NCBI RefSeq assembly: GCF_000006405.1
Contig: NW_003202385.1
Coordinates: 440,738 to 504,737 of the forward strand
Source: Perkinsus marinus ATCC 50983
Taxonomy: Eukaryota > Perkinsozoa > Perkinsida > Perkinsidae
DNA: 64,000 nucleotides
Direction of reading: 5' to 3'
Shown piece by piece: positions 44,320-54,452 of this stretch. Every line of letters starts with the position of its first letter. The stretch's first letter is position 1. The translations under genes and the position numbers were made by a program. A model generated the notes under the pieces. That model ran no database searches. It saw nothing but the letters and a program-made list of their open reading frames with translations, and was not told the DNA's origin.

Positions 44320-47300
44320 GTCCTGAGCAGGACTTGAAACTGCTTCCTATCACTCGTGATAGGGCTTCGGTACCATCTGCTTACTGGTTATGTTGTCGTC
44401 TTGCTACTACCCCCACTTGTATGAGTTGGATAGATGCCCGGTTATTATTAGACACCGGGGCTGGTCTTGATTTTTTATTGTACGATGACTCTTTCCCTTT
44501 AAAATCATTCCCAATTGAGACGTGTAGTTTCCAAGTGAAGCTTGCTGACTCGTCCAGTCGAAAAGTGAGTCGCAAAGTGAAGTTCCCAATGCAGCTCCGG
44601 GAACAGCAGGGATGGGGAACTACTCGTGACAGATATTTGTACCTGCTACCTCAAGTATCACGGGGCCCCTTATCTGATTGCCCAGTGATTATCGCGGGTC
44701 GAGTCTTTTTGCGTGATTATAAAATATCGATTGACTCAGGCGAGAGCCGAGTGACGCTCGCTGGTAATGATCTGCCCCTTGTCCGATTCCCGCAAGAATC
44801 GGTGCCTACCGTTGCTCGATGCTCAGTGACCGAAGAGTCTAATATATGTATTCTTGATCCCAGTCTAGGGGATGGGAAATGGGACGACGAAGCTGCTGGC
44901 TGCCTGCTGACGACTATGATTGAGGGCCGACAGGATGCAGACACATCCTATGAACGACTTCCCCTCCCGCCCTCATCATCTGAGGAGATGGACATTCCTT
45001 TCGACACGGTACCACCAATCTCAACTGACCTGCTTGACCGATTGGTCAGCCAAGGGTGGTGGCCAATGCGGAAGTGTCAACACTGGTTTGCTCGTCTACG
45101 GAAGCTCCGTGCTGATGAAATACGTGACGACTCCCGACAGACTCACGTGTTTGAGCTTAGATGTGATTCCTTGGGCGAGGCGAGTCATGTACAAATTCCA
45201 ACGGCTGTCCGTCGAATTGCGGAACGCGCATACGAACGATTAACCCTCGAGAAGCAGAAGACCTTTGACGAGCTAGTCCGAGGATATGAAGAGAGAGGAT
45301 GGTGGATAAAGAGATCTGAGGAAGAGATTCACACACTCTCCAAGACCACCCACATTCTCCCTCCATCGGTTGTATTCATGATCCCAGGAGCTCTCAAGCG
45401 ACGAGATAGACTTGTCGTCGATCTGCGACGGGCCAATCGTCGTTTCACAAGAGGGTCCAGTTCCTCGGTCACGGTTTCTATCTGCATAGCGGTGACTCGT
45501 CTGTATGGATCGGGAGTCATGTGGGTCATGGATTGTTCACGCGCGTTCTATAAATTGCGCTGGTTGGGCCTACTTGCCTTGTTGGTGGTACGTTCATCGC
45601 TGTACACGAGCAACCGCTGTGTCTTCGGCGTCACCACTGGTCCTGGAAGTTTGGGGCATACTCTGGGAGACCTGATAGCAGCATTCAGAGCTCTCTGTGC
45701 AATGTTGCTTCTTTGTTTCCTATTACTCTGCTTCGTTGATGACATTCTATGTGCGGGAGTGGACGGTGCTTCAGCAGTATGTTGGTTGATATATACACTA
45801 CAGAGATGCGCCTTCGGGGTATCTCGGAAGAAATTCCAAGCGATCGCCATCAGGTCATCAAGGAGTCATGTTGCCGATATCCTAGAGCGGATGAACCTAC
45901 CGACTTCCCTCTTCGTATGGTCGGATTCCGCCGACTTACTGGGATGCACAATGACTTACGATGAGAGTGGACCGACGCCTCTTCTTCGCGTCGATTGCAA
46001 CCGAGGTGATCGGCTCCAGTTGGCTCGGCAGCAGGCCACATCAGTGTTACAAGTGTTGGATGGTAACGTCACGACGACGGTGACTAAGGCTTTTATCTTC
46101 TCTCTCGGCGGGAACCTAGCATATGACTGTGCTGGTTGCCACCCAATCGACCGGGTGCTAGCGGATACTATCCGAAGCTGGTTTGCCCACACCTTTGCGA
46201 AGGTCGATTGGAGAAGCTCGTGCGATTTTTCCAAACTATCTGATCTACAGAGGTCTGTTGCTCGGTCGCTGATGAACTGGATTTTAGAGAGAACGGCGAC
46301 GATCACTCCGTGCTTACATGACACTCCACTTCGAGAAAGCGCTGATCCTTTACATATCGAAGTCGCGGCCGATGCCTCTAACATTGGAGCAGGGTACACT
46401 GTATCGATAGTGCACCCAAATGGTGATAGTGGAGCCACTCGATATCTTCTTGCATCTGGGGCTTGGAGATTCACTCTCGCTCAGCAACATTATCATTCAA
46501 ATCGCCGTGAATTATCCGTTTGTTGTCGAGCGGTGCAGTGCGCTATTGATATTGTGGCTCACTTAGCGACGACACTGTCAGGAACCTTACCTTCGATTAC
46601 CTTGACCGTAAGATCGGATAATAAACCGACGGTGCAGTGGATCAACGGTCATGGGGGTGTGTCTAGATCATCACTAGAGCGGAGGGCAGTGTTGCGAACC
46701 CTCAACGCCCTCCGGGATGAGCTCGACTACCTGAAGACCTTGGGGGCCGGAACAGTGGTGGTGAAACACATCGAGGGTAAGTCGAACACCATGCCGGATA
46801 TGCTCTCGCGACTCTTCGAGAGAGAGGTCCACCTAGAATCAGGCCAACGGATGAAGCTGGTCGATGCTCTCCATGGTGGTCCTGGTAACACTGGTGACTT
46901 CCCCGAGATCTTCTCAGAGCCGGAAGCTGAAGGAGTAGGCCTGTCTTGGATCATGAGATCTGAGGGGGCGGAGCTGATGGATGAAGATGCTCATGATGTG
47001 GACATTTACACTCTTTTGAGTGCTATGCCTTCTACAGAGAGTTTCCTTGCCTGTTGTGCAGCCGATTCCGCTGCCGATGAACAACAGCCGAAGCCATTTA
47101 TCGAGACTCTATGTGGTTGCAATTGGGATGTGAATGGCGTCCTTACCGATTTCCTCTTCCTGCACAGAGTTTTCAATGCTCTGAGGCCGTCTGCGAAGAG
47201 AGTTGAGGATGTCCGACTCGAGGCCGATAATGTCAACTACCTTGTGAGATCTCTGCAGCAGCAGATGAAGCCTCCTTTTCTGTCGTGTGCCGGCCCGTAC

Positions 47301-48536
47301 GTACACGATGAGACCGCAGGGGTGTATTGTTTCCGAAACGGCTCTGCAGACGGTGGTTGTACCTACTTGCCTGTTATCCCGAAGGATGAGTGTTGTCGTG
47401 CGTTTCGAGCAAAGATCTGTCTCGACTCGCACCGGCTGAGCAAACACGGAAATGTCCGCTCGACTGTGGCATCTGTGTATGATCGGTTCTACTTGCCTCG
47501 CCTACGTATGGATGTTCGCGCCTTGGTAAAGCACTGTTTCGTTTGTCAGCTCATCCGAGCTCGTCGTACGTGGACTCAGCCACCGGGTGCTGGACCTCAT
47601 CGCACCCAAGCCACAGCGTGGGAACCGTACCACGATGTGTTCGTCGACGTCCTGAGCCTTGGAGATATCAAAGGTTGGTCCGGGACGACCAAGGTGCTTA
47701 CCGTCTACTGTCTCCATACCTTCCACTCCACTTGGGTTCCGACTGGCGAGACCACGATAGACGTCTTGAATTCTCTCGTCCGAGTGCAGACTGAACAAGG
47801 CGGGTTGAGAAGATTGTGGTGTGATAATGCTGCTTACTTCCGCAGTGCACGTTTCCCCAAAGAGGTTTCTCGCCTGTTGAATGGGACGGTTTCATTGCTG
47901 CCAGTGCGATCTCCATGGCGTAGTGGTGGCGGTGAACGTGCTCATGGTATTGGCATAAAGATCGCAAAGACGCTTCTGAGGAGCCAAGCGGGATTTGTGG
48001 GACGACGACGTCCGCGACGCAAGGACGATGTCGATTTGGAGAGTATCTGCAGGGAGGTAACGTTCCTGATGAATACTCGTCCGTTGGATTATGCTAACTC
48101 TGACGAGCCATCTGGCGAGTTTGTCGTGGTTACGCCTGATCAATTGGCTCGTGGATTTACTCGTAAGCGAGGTTGCGTCCTCGCTGGTGGCTCTTCTACT
48201 CTTCCTATTTCTCACCGCGTTAGAGCAGTGCGGTGTTATTTCCTGAATGAGATGTTCCGCGACATGAGGATGGCTGTCGCTCGCTCTATGGGGTACCAGA
48301 GCTTGAAGAACAAGATCCTGAAGCCTACGATTGGTGACCCAGTGCTGATCTACCATCCGGAAAAGAAGCTGAGCCCCGGATACCGTTTGGGTCATGTGAA
48401 GGATCTGCTAGATGAAGGTAGAAGGATCCGTATTGTCTTAACTGACGGTAGCGTTGTTGATCATCATCACTATAATGTTGTGCCGATTCTGCATCACCCT
48501 CAATTGTCGGGGCAGAGGGGGCGTATTGAGGATTGA
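44316..48536 (+). CDS. Pol polyprotein of the LTR retrotransposon (PR-RT-RH-IN)
   Basis: An open frame of 1406 residues whose ATG overlaps the gag stop. In order: an aspartic protease motif LLDTGAG near residue 47; reverse transcriptase with RRDRLVVDLRRANRR, WVMDCSRAFYKL and FVDDIL; RNase H with EVAADASNIGAGY and later HIEGKSN; an integrase zinc-binding region with HRLSKHG and CFVCQL, followed by the core DVFVDVLSLGD and LWCDNAAYFRSARFP. The stop lies inside the 3' repeat. It is part of an element that looks whole. Confidence 0.88.
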   Translation: MSPEQDLKLLPITRDRASVPSAYWLCCRLATTPTCMSWIDARLLLDTGAGLDFLLYDDSFPLKSFPIETCSFQVKLADSSSRKVSRKVKFPMQLREQQGWGTTRDRYLYLLPQVSRGPLSDCPVIIAGRVFLRDYKISIDSGESRVTLAGNDLPLVRFPQESVPTVARCSVTEESNICILDPSLGDGKWDDEAAGCLLTTMIEGRQDADTSYERLPLPPSSSEEMDIPFDTVPPISTDLLDRLVSQGWWPMRKCQHWFARLRKLRADEIRDDSRQTHVFELRCDSLGEASHVQIPTAVRRIAERAYERLTLEKQKTFDELVRGYEERGWWIKRSEEEIHTLSKTTHILPPSVVFMIPGALKRRDRLVVDLRRANRRFTRGSSSSVTVSICIAVTRLYGSGVMWVMDCSRAFYKLRWLGLLALLVVRSSLYTSNRCVFGVTTGPGSLGHTLGDLIAAFRALCAMLLLCFLLLCFVDDILCAGVDGASAVCWLIYTLQRCAFGVSRKKFQAIAIRSSRSHVADILERMNLPTSLFVWSDSADLLGCTMTYDESGPTPLLRVDCNRGDRLQLARQQATSVLQVLDGNVTTTVTKAFIFSLGGNLAYDCAGCHPIDRVLADTIRSWFAHTFAKVDWRSSCDFSKLSDLQRSVARSLMNWILERTATITPCLHDTPLRESADPLHIEVAADASNIGAGYTVSIVHPNGDSGATRYLLASGAWRFTLAQQHYHSNRRELSVCCRAVQCAIDIVAHLATTLSGTLPSITLTVRSDNKPTVQWINGHGGVSRSSLERRAVLRTLNALRDELDYLKTLGAGTVVVKHIEGKSNTMPDMLSRLFEREVHLESGQRMKLVDALHGGPGNTGDFPEIFSEPEAEGVGLSWIMRSEGAELMDEDAHDVDIYTLLSAMPSTESFLACCAADSAADEQQPKPFIETLCGCNWDVNGVLTDFLFLHRVFNALRPSAKRVEDVRLEADNVNYLVRSLQQQMKPPFLSCAGPYVHDETAGVYCFRNGSADGGCTYLPVIPKDECCRAFRAKICLDSHRLSKHGNVRSTVASVYDRFYLPRLRMDVRALVKHCFVCQLIRARRTWTQPPGAGPHRTQATAWEPYHDVFVDVLSLGDIKGWSGTTKVLTVYCLHTFHSTWVPTGETTIDVLNSLVRVQTEQGGLRRLWCDNAAYFRSARFPKEVSRLLNGTVSLLPVRSPWRSGGGERAHGIGIKIAKTLLRSQAGFVGRRRPRRKDDVDLESICREVTFLMNTRPLDYANSDEPSGEFVVVTPDQLARGFTRKRGCVLAGGSSTLPISHRVRAVRCYFLNEMFRDMRMAVARSMGYQSLKNKILKPTIGDPVLIYHPEKKLSPGYRLGHVKDLLDEGRRIRIVLTDGSVVDHHHYNVVPILHHPQLSGQRGRIED

Positions 48537-48687
48537 CGAGCCCGGTCTTGCTTTGTTCGTGCGTGCAGTCCTGTGTACGTGCGTGCCCCGCAATTGATGG
48601 TGTTTTTTCCCTGAGCCATTATATTAAATGACATTGATACGCTCAATCTCAGTTTCACAACCGTAAACTTGTCTACTCGTTGTTAAT
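48524..48687 (+). repeat. 3' long terminal repeat
   Basis: Identical in my comparison to the 5' repeat at 42794-42957. The pol frame ends inside its first bases. Confidence 0.88.
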
Positions 48688-50677
48688 AGGACCTCATTCC
48701 GCGCACAATTTTTTGTTCAACGGGAATATGTAGAATAAAATATATTTGTCGGGAAAATTGGGTAATACTACTACTTCTGTAAACTACGGGCTTTGATAGC
48801 TGCCGTATTATGAAACTCTCATGATGAAAGCGTTACATTTGGAGGATCAGGGACCGCTTTATGAGCCAGGATTATGGCTAAAAATGTATTGAGATTGTGA
48901 GATATTACTACTAAAACGACACCAATTCCAAGTACGATGGGTGTGTTCGGATAGTGTAAAGTCCGAAATGTTTCCAACTTACTCGAGCTGATGTATCAGC
49001 ATCATCTTCGTGTGCCGGTGCGAAATGCCCCTGTTACAAAATGAGCGAGTCTGTGGTGACGATTCGGCCTAATTCATGAGTCTGAATTGAACAGTATGAT
49101 TACGGCTCTGCATCTGCACTAACATATGATGTAGTTATTTGCATCAGTAGCACGAGCTGCATCAGGGATATTACTCAACAATCAGAGTAAATTCTCAGGA
49201 ATCACTTCAAGTACTCAAAGCACGAAATCATAGCTCAAGCATCTGAGAAAACTCAAAGTCAGGGATTCAGTATCACTAATCGTGATCAGGGTTGGTTTGC
49301 ATCATGCATCACGGATCAGCATCAATGGGCGAGTCGCATCAGCAACCAGTATTCTAGCTCAATACTCTGGAAGCTTGCTCAATACTCAAGGATCTTGCAT
49401 CTTAGTAACATGATCTTATTCTGGAACTATGCATCCGGCTCACTTACGAGCGTCTTAGGTTGTTTATTCTCACGCACCGGGATCATAGGGTGATTTCACT
49501 TTGTGTGAAATTCACTAGAAAATATGACTCTTGCATCGTGATACGCATATGGCCCCAGCTGTGCACACCTATCCTTAGAAATAGCCATAATTAGCAAACG
49601 ACAGTCAGATACTGTCCCTCAACATGCGCTTACAAACTTCACTGAGAGAAACCAATCCCTCTGCATACGGAAGATGTTCCGACGTTCGTGACAAACGGGC
49701 TAGGCCTTCATCTGGGCATCCACAGGTTGTGTAATTTGGAAAAGGGAAGGAGCTGAATCGTCCGAGAGGAGGAGATTGTTTGAGACCTGTACTGATTCGG
49801 CATGACCCGCCTGTAGAGTTTATCTCCCGGAGTCGAGCCACATCCAAGGTGTATCGCTCATTTAGTTGCGGAGGAATGAGTTTCCGTGGTTAGCTCAGCC
49901 GGCAGAGACATTTCTGTAGATTGGCGCCGCGAGTTAAACTATCGTTACACACGATTGCACTCTTTCCCGCCGTCGATATCCCGGGCGGACAAATATCTCA
50001 TGAAAGGGCAGAAACGCCAACGTCCAAGGCACTAGTATCGGCAAGCCCAGACATCGACGGCTTCCTTATTCACTATGTTGACCTTGAGACTCATTTCTTG
50101 TTAATCGACTATACATATAGAAAACATTCCAGGTCTGTTATCTAAGCATGTTGGGTAGTTGGTTCGGTGAAAGACGTTAGCTATTTGTCAAGGCAGCTAG
50201 CTAACACATGGTTAGGAGCATCGAGTAATAACTAACATGCTGAAGGACCATCAACCTGTCTCTCTGGTTGCCCTGCTGACAGCTGCTCTCGAGCAGCAGC
50301 GATGACAGCAGGCCCTGATGATCAGGACTTGATAACCGAATTACAAGTTATAGAATGCAGTTGTCAGCGATGGTCTATCTTTCCGAACCGCCCATGTTGG
50401 CCGCGGTATTACCATGCTAGTTGTGCACATGCTGCACCTACTAAGCAATGGTCTGTCGCTATAGTATAGCTATAGTATAGCGGCTATACATCTCCGCGGG
50501 GCAACATAGGCCTCCTAGATAACATGGGAAGAGGAGGGTTGGGTAAAATCGTGGAGGCACTCAGGTATGGTCCTCATATGTACTACCCATCCGTTGCAAT
50601 ATGTTCTACCCATCCGTTGCAATCGCGCGCGCCTCACTTCAACCTCGCCCAACAAATTGACCTTCATTCAATCATTA
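48688..50677. other. Intergenic region left of the tRNA array
   Basis: No supported gene. 49100-49400 is rich in short phrases such as GCATCA, ACTCAA and ATCAGGG. Near 50455-50485 TATAGTATAGC-type palindromes occur, and near 50580-50625 CTACCCATCCGTTGCAAT is repeated twice. Confidence 0.4.
49884..49915 (+). pseudogene. tRNA 5'-half-like fragment
   Basis: GTGGTTAGCTCAGCCGGCAGAG has a good Pol III A box and D-arm and resembles the start of the tRNA-Lys copies downstream. No T-arm follows at the right distance, so it is probably a tRNA remnant. Confidence 0.4.
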
Positions 50678-50722
50678 CAGCTCATGAATGTCCACTCAGC
50701 TCTTTGATTGATCGCTTTGTTC

Positions 50723-50795
50723 GCCTCGGTAGCTCAGTCGGCAGAGCGCGTGCCTTTTAAGCCCGTGGCCGCGGGTTCGAGCCCCGCCCGAGGTG
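50723..50795 (+). tRNA. tRNA-Lys(UUU), copy 1
   Basis: 73 nt with a full cloverleaf: acceptor GCCTCGG with CCGAGGT (one G-U pair), D-arm GCTC/GAGC, anticodon loop CTTTTAA (anticodon TTT), T-arm GCGGG/CCCGC with loop TTCGAGC, discriminator G. No intron; CCA is not encoded. Confidence 0.95.
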
Positions 50796-50902
50796 TATAG
50801 TTAATCAGGGTCGTGATGCATCTATTGGTAAGTGCGTCTCGTATCGTTCACATTATACAGCTCATGAATGTCCACTCAGCTCTTTGATTGATCGCTCCGG
50901 GC

Positions 50903-50975
50903 GCTTCGGTAGCTCAGTCGGCAGAGCGCGTGCCTTTTAAGCCCGTGGCCGCGGGTTCGAGCCCCGCCCGAGGTG
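50903..50975 (+). tRNA. tRNA-Lys(UUU), copy 2
   Basis: As copy 1, with one change in the acceptor stem (GCTTCGG), which turns a C-G pair into U-G. The fold stays possible. Confidence 0.93.
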
Positions 50976-51082
50976 TATAGTTAATCAGGGTCGTGATGCA
51001 TCTATTGGTAAGTGCGTCTCGTATCGTTCACATTATACAGCTCATGAATGTCCACTCAGCTCTTTGATTGATCGCTCCGGGC

Positions 51083-51155
51083 GCCTCGGTAGCTCAGTCG
51101 GCAGAGCGCGTGCCTTTTAAGCCCGTGGCCGCGGGTTCGAGCCCCGCCCGAGGTG
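51083..51155 (+). tRNA. tRNA-Lys(UUU), copy 3
   Basis: Identical to copy 1 over all 73 nt; the upstream leader is of the CCGGGCGC type. Confidence 0.95.
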
Positions 51156-51262
51156 TATAGTTAATCAGGGTCGTGATGCATCTATTGGTAAGTGCGTCTT
51201 GTATCGTTCACATTATACAGCTCATGAATGTCCACTCAGCTCTTTGATTGATCGCTTTGTTC

Positions 51263-51335
51263 GCCTCGGTAGCTCAGTCGGCAGAGCGCGTGCCTTTTAA
51301 GCCCGTGGCCGCGGGTTCGAGCCCCGTCCGAGGTG
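51263..51335 (+). tRNA. tRNA-Lys(UUU), copy 4
   Basis: As copy 1 except CCCGT in the T-stem, changing a G-C pair into G-U. The leader is the same type as in copy 1. Confidence 0.93.
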
Positions 51336-51442
51336 TATAGTTAATCAGGGTCGTGATGCATCTATTGGTAAGTGCGTCTCGTATCGTTCACATTATACAG
51401 CTCATGAATGTCCACTCAGCTCTTTGATTGATCGCTCCGGGC

Positions 51443-51515
51443 GCCTCGGTAGCTCAGTCGGCAGAGCGCGTGCCTTTTAAGCCCGTGGCCGCGGGTTCGA
51501 GCCCCGCCGGAGGTG
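51443..51515 (+). tRNA. tRNA-Lys(UUU), copy 5
   Basis: As copy 1 except CGGAGGT on the 3' side of the acceptor stem, which makes a G-G mismatch near its base. The last copy may be less functional. A TTTT run lies about 75 nt downstream. Confidence 0.88.
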
Positions 51516-51562
51516 TATAGTTATTCAGGGTCGTGATGCATCTATTGGTAAGTGCGTCTTGT

Positions 51563-52010
51563 ACATCGCCAAGAGTCCAAGTGCACGCTTTTGGCGCTAT
51601 TTCGCGCTCTGCATTGGGAAAACTTCGTAGAGAGAACTTGCGAAGCGCAAATCAGAGAATTGTATGTCTCGCGGAGCACAATTGGGAGTAGGCTAACGGT
51701 TAGCCGCTAACGATCAGTTCAATAGACCAATTGAGGCAAGCGTCCTTCCCGTCTCACGTAGTAGCTATGAGAGGACAGACTGTTGTTCCTGTCGAGCTAT
51801 ATGAGCGATGATATGATTTTATTGACGTGCATGCTGGTGTTATTATGAGTGCTCATAGGCCCGATTCTAGAGCGCGACCGATGACCTTCTGCCACTTCCT
51901 CGTCGACGTCAGCTATCATTATTCGGCAAGCCACTTGAAAAATTTGGTCTTCGAGAGGAAGGAATCCATCATCTATGAACTGCGTAGTTTGCCGGTGGAA
52001 ACCCCGCTTG
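51563..52010. other. Region between the tRNA array and the sugar-transporter gene
   Basis: No firm gene. A plus-strand open frame at 51845-52072 could be an upstream exon or chance. It should contain the promoter of the next gene. Confidence 0.4.
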
Positions 52011-53841
52011 ATGACCGCCATCCCACCGTCACCAAACCAGACACTACCCAGGCAGCTTCAGCCTCAGCACGTTGATGGTCTCCACAATGATTTGGTAATA
52101 TGGGGCGCCCTGATCCAAGAAGGGTCATGAGAATGATCATCTCAAAATGGGTGCTTTGTTTCACAGGAAAGACTCCCTCCACCAGCAGCCAATGACCAGC
52201 TGCCTGATCTCGAGTATGCGGGCCTGTATGAGCATCAGCAGCCACTGAAGGAGCCTATCGAACAACATAGGTGATTTGCGCAAAGTGTGGTATAGCACGG
52301 GACTATGGTGTAACCCAATAATCCCCCAAACCTCATCATGCTGTCAGCTATGTGATCACATCAGGAAAGGCCAGTTCACTGCAGTGAGTGCAGGCAGCGG
52401 CGGAGTTCTACTCTTGTTCCTCTACACCTTCCTCGATGCCAACAAGGCTGTTATGGTCTACTGGAGTTACAGTGCTCGGTCTCCCGATGAGAGGTACTGT
52501 GGGCAGGAAACTATCGACTTAGCCACGGAATGATAGTCATTTTATGCTCGTCATAATGAGCCATAGGGGTCGAGGTGCTCGAGGATGGTCGTCACTCTTG
52601 AGTGAATTCCATGCGGCCGTCCCGGTAGTCGGCATCCCCCAGTTCCGATCGAGCTCTGTATACCATGTAGATACTCAGCAGGATCCATGGTTCTCGCTGA
52701 GAATGTTCTGTCACTCGTGGCTTCACTGGGCATATCCCTGGCATGTCTTGGTTCGAAACAGTGCCATTCGATGTGGTCCACTCGCTACTTCCTTCGACTC
52801 ATCCCCAGCGCCCTCAGCTTCACTATGGCCAGAGTAAGGCAGCGAAATCCTAGGCGCATAAAGCAGCTCATTAGATTCTGGGCCTGCGAGCGTTGCAATA
52901 CATCGATGCTGGTACGTTGAAGGTGATGTCCCAAGCAGTCCTTCCGACCAATGCCATCCTTTCTAGTTTGCTCATGGGCACTAAGTCGGTAACGGGTTCA
53001 TTCGTTTGGCATTTTTTATGCATCAATATTCTCATTCTGAGGTAGGAAGATCTTTCCTCCTAGGCATCAAAATGACTCAAAACTCCCGTAAACATCATGA
53101 GTTCCATGGGGCGCATCTACGATCTTCTCGATTCTGAATGTGATGAATTTGCTTTCGTATGGCGAGTTGTGATCTGAGTCTTCCATCACTGGTGTTCACT
53201 TCCAATCTCAATGAGAATCGCTATAGATACTCGGTCATACAATGGCAATGCCTCCTCCTAGTATTCGTGACAACCGCGGCCTTCTATGAGATACGAGTAT
53301 TCGAGGAGCGACAGTTCGCAACGATCAGCCAGGGACTGCCCCTTTTCTTGGCGACTTTGACGTTCACCAGCATCGGTGCCGTGTACTCCGAGAAGTGTAT
53401 CAAAGCTGGTGGCGATGTCCCTTTCTATTACCAGAAGGTCCCTCAATAGCGGCTGTCGTATTCAACTGTAGTTCCACCCTGTTTCAGGCCATGCTGTCGA
53501 TAGCAAGTTGTCTATGCGTGGGGACTCTCATAGTCATAGCGCCTGTTATTGATGGTGACGCTACTCGGAGGTTGAGTCATCTTTTCGACCACTGGGATGA
53601 GCGTACACTCATCGCCCTGGTGTCGTGGACCTTGTCGAGTTGGACGGCAGGTATCGTTGTGAAATGGTTGTCTGTTGTGATCAAGAACATAGCACAATGT
53701 GTGGCGATACTCATCACATATTTCATAACGAGCATTTTCTTACTCCACGAGTACCCTTCCTTTGCTGCTGTTCTCCTGGCTTGTGCGGTACTACAATCAT
53801 CATTCATGTACGTATCGACTATCCTTCCCCGGTATAAGTGA
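52011..53841 (+). CDS. Nucleotide-sugar-transporter-like protein (SLC35 type, multi-exon)
   Basis: Nucleotide-sugar transporters carry UDP-, CMP- or GDP-sugars into the Golgi or ER for glycosylation. The proposed start at 52011 (MTAIPPSPNQTLPRQ) gives a hydrophilic N-terminal tail that continues in the exon with QLPDLEYAGLYEHQQP (about 52168-52270). Later exons give membrane helices: VLLLFLYTFLDANKAVMVYW (about 52400), ENVLSLVASLGISLACL (about 52700), ALQYIDAGTLKVMSQAVLP (about 52895-52950, matching the family's LDAATFQVTYQLKI region), then QWQCLLLVFVTTAAFY, VYSEKCIKAG, and near the end SSWTAGIVVKWLSVVIKNIA, which matches the conserved AG.VVK..DNI.K segment. The stop is at 53841. About ten helices are expected. 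Substrate is not predictable. The start and some exon edges are uncertain. Confidence 0.75.
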
Positions 53842-54452
53842 CTGAATTCGATGGCGACCATTCTGGCAGGTCATTTCCACCTCTCCATCAGTCTTGTGTT
53901 GTGATAAGTATATTTTTTCCGACATACAAATGCAGTTTACGGGTGCATTACATTCGGCGAGAAACACACATCTTATCCTTTTGAGGAGGATACACAATAC
54001 TGGCGAAATCGATCAGGAATCGCGATTAATATGGTTCTGGCCATCGATGAAGACCAGTTGTCATGACGTTCTGACCGATTCTGACCGGTTGTCGATGAAG
54101 TACGTTATTTGCAAGTTCCATTCCTTCCCTGACTCGAACTGATGAGTCATCATTGCCCAAACCCACGACTTAGTCACTACGCCATATGTGTTAGTAACAG
54201 TCTCGATTATTTCTTTTCCCCACCTCCCGCCCAGGTGGTGGACTCCGAGCCGTAGCTCTTGGCATACGGATGAGGCCGCCCTGTTGCATTGCTAGTGAGA
54301 CTTACCGATCTACTGCCCAACGCCTGTTTGGAAGGGCAGCAAATTATTGTTCAAGTAACAGCCATAACGGATGCTAGATTCTCCTCTTGTGAGTCTATCA
54401 CACTTTTGCCACTTGAACACGACACTAAGCAAATGTCACAAGCGCTACCAAT
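53842..54452. other. Convergent intergenic region
   Basis: It lies between the ends of the plus-strand transporter and the minus-strand WD40 gene. No gene or structured element is seen. Confidence 0.5.

Larger units (their letters stand above)
42794..48687 (+). mobile_element. LTR retrotransposon, looks whole, probably young
   Basis: Two direct repeats of 164 bp (42794-42957 and 48524-48687) are identical in my comparison, which suggests a recent insertion. Between them are two plus-strand open frames, gag-like then pol-like, overlapping by four bases. The pol order protease, reverse transcriptase, RNase H, integrase is that of Ty3/gypsy and BEL/Pao elements; I cannot choose between them with certainty. 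No clear target-site duplication is seen beyond a possible GGA. Confidence 0.88.
50678..51562 (+). repeat. Tandem array of a 180-bp unit, each with a tRNA-Lys gene
   Basis: Five units, each about 180 bp, share ACAGCTCATGAATGTCCACT, CAGCTCTTTGATTGATCGCT, the tRNA, then GTATAGTTAATCAGGGTCGT and GATGCATCTATTGGTAAGTG. Two types of tRNA-proximal leader alternate: GATCGCTTTGTTCGC in units 1 and 4, GATCGCTCCGGGCGC in units 2, 3 and 5. No run of four T follows any tRNA within the spacers; the first lies near 51588, after the array. Confidence 0.95.

Noticed and set aside
45329-45850. Minus-strand open frames within the retrotransposon and WD40 regions
   Set aside because: They are antisense shadows of long coding frames with clear domains.
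50678-51562. Regularly spaced repeats that look like a CRISPR array
   Set aside because: The 180-bp units are almost wholly conserved, with no variable spacers, and each holds a tRNA gene; the genome is eukaryotic.
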